Assembly (NCBI GenBank): GCA_016779985.1 | Contig: JADHMP010000009.1 | Coordinates: forward strand, 27,860 to 91,859 | Direction of reading: 5' to 3' | Source of the DNA: JADHMP01 sp016779985 | GTDB lineage: Bacteria; Bacteroidota; Bacteroidia; Flavobacteriales; Flavobacteriaceae | Length of the DNA stretch: 64,000 bases | Shown: piece by piece, positions 63,655 through 64,000 of the stretch | Numbering within the stretch: the stretch's first letter is position 1 | Layout: each line of letters opens with the position of its first letter | The notes under the pieces: model-generated | The model's database searches: none | What the model saw: only the letters and a program-made list of their open reading frames with translations | Told to the model about the DNA's origin: nothing | Translations under genes and position numbers: made by a program

Positions 63655-64000
63655 AAAAAGGCTCAACGACCTTATTTAATAGCCAATTTTGTTCTTGTTC
63701 ATTAGTTAATACTAAAGGCATTCTTAATTTGGTATTGTGAATTTGCCGCATTATACCTTGAGCTTCGGTAGTCACTACAGCAAAAGTGTACACTAATTCC
63801 CCGGTGGCCACATCAAGCCAAGTATCCCAAAGACCAGCAAACATAAAAAGCTCTTCTTGCCCAATTACAATTTTATATTTTTGCTTTTTCTTTCCCATAA
63901 GGTCTTGCCATTGCCATTCAAAAAAACCATCTGTAGGTACCAAACATCTTTTATTTTTTCTAAAAGAGGGTTTTTCCTGTAAAGTCTCCAATTTGGCATT
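63626..64000 (-). CDS. SOS response-associated peptidase (HMCES/YedK type), N-terminus outside window
   Basis: The C-terminal 125 residues of an SRAP-domain protein that crosslinks to abasic sites in single-stranded DNA. The frame is open beyond 64000; the visible part starts NAKLETLQEKPSF, then RCLVPTDGFFEWQW (typical SRAP stretch), FMFAGLWDTW, FAVVTTEAQGIMRQIHN and the RMPLVL site. The catalytic N-terminal Cys2 lies outside. It ends convergent with and overlapping dsbD by 29 bases. Confidence 0.9.
   Translation of the reverse strand, partial: NAKLETLQEKPSFRKNKRCLVPTDGFFEWQWQDLMGKKKQKYKIVIGQEELFMFAGLWDTWLDVATGELVYTFAVVTTEAQGIMRQIHNTKLRMPLVLTNEQEQNWLLNKVVEPFSNFEAKPVE

Overview
The window looks like a chromosomal segment of a marine member of the Bacteroidetes, most likely a flavobacterium. 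It is AT-rich (about one third G+C by eye). It has Flavobacteriia-style gene content: an arginine operon with an N-acylornithine carbamoyltransferase and proC inside it, a RibB with a zinc-less GTP cyclohydrolase II domain, DUF1080 and secreted Gfo/Idh/MocA proteins, a FucP-type permease, and several lipoproteins. Candidate -7 boxes match the TAnnTTTG consensus of this phylum. No phage, insertion sequence or CRISPR array was seen.

Layout. 1-4.9 kb: a partial hypothetical gene, hisS, a membrane hydroxylase, and a secreted oxidoreductase next to a DUF1080 protein. 4.9-9.8 kb: a minus-strand operon for oxidative, non-phosphorylating breakdown of L-fucose or L-rhamnose (mutarotase, permease, dehydrogenase, lactonase, diketo-acid hydrolase, second dehydrogenase); its sugar-acid dehydratase is absent. 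9.8-14.9 kb: DEAD-box helicase, secreted oxidoreductase, an MFS transporter without a normal start codon, and an HxlR regulator. 15-19.2 kb: four overlapping minus-strand genes (symporter, DapA-like lyase, secreted sialidase-fold protein, AraD1-type hydrolase), probably for an acidic sugar. 19.3-22.5 kb: two envelope sugar or polyol oxidases.

22.5-30.6 kb is a decaying, secretion-rich stretch. A zinc-metalloprotease lipoprotein gene has two in-frame stops, its neighbour (DUF6438-like) has one, and a polysaccharide-hydrolase remnant lies at 30.1-30.6 kb. Between them are two paralogous secreted proteins, an esterase, an isomerase-like protein and mscL.

30.8-37.5 kb is the most novel-looking part: eight tightly packed minus-strand genes (two SDRs, an RraA-type aldolase, an enolase-superfamily protein with an unusual ligand position, an NTF2-RidA fusion, a creatininase-family hydrolase, an SSS symporter and a 42-residue membrane protein whose start overlaps the symporter stop). 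Together they resemble an uncharacterised uptake and catabolic pathway for an acidic or nitrogen-containing compound. 37.5-40.1 kb: a protease-RimK fusion flanked by two copies of a 43-bp terminator-containing repeat, then tRNA-Ser(UGA).

40.2-64 kb is mostly housekeeping: a TauE-type exporter, ribB, LptF/G permease, LolA-like carrier, ftsK, nhaC, a potassium channel, lpdA, another secreted oxidoreductase, the arginine operon (argH to the N-acetyltransferase), tilS, a DsbD-type protein and a partial HMCES/YedK gene. All functions come from reading motifs; no database search was possible.
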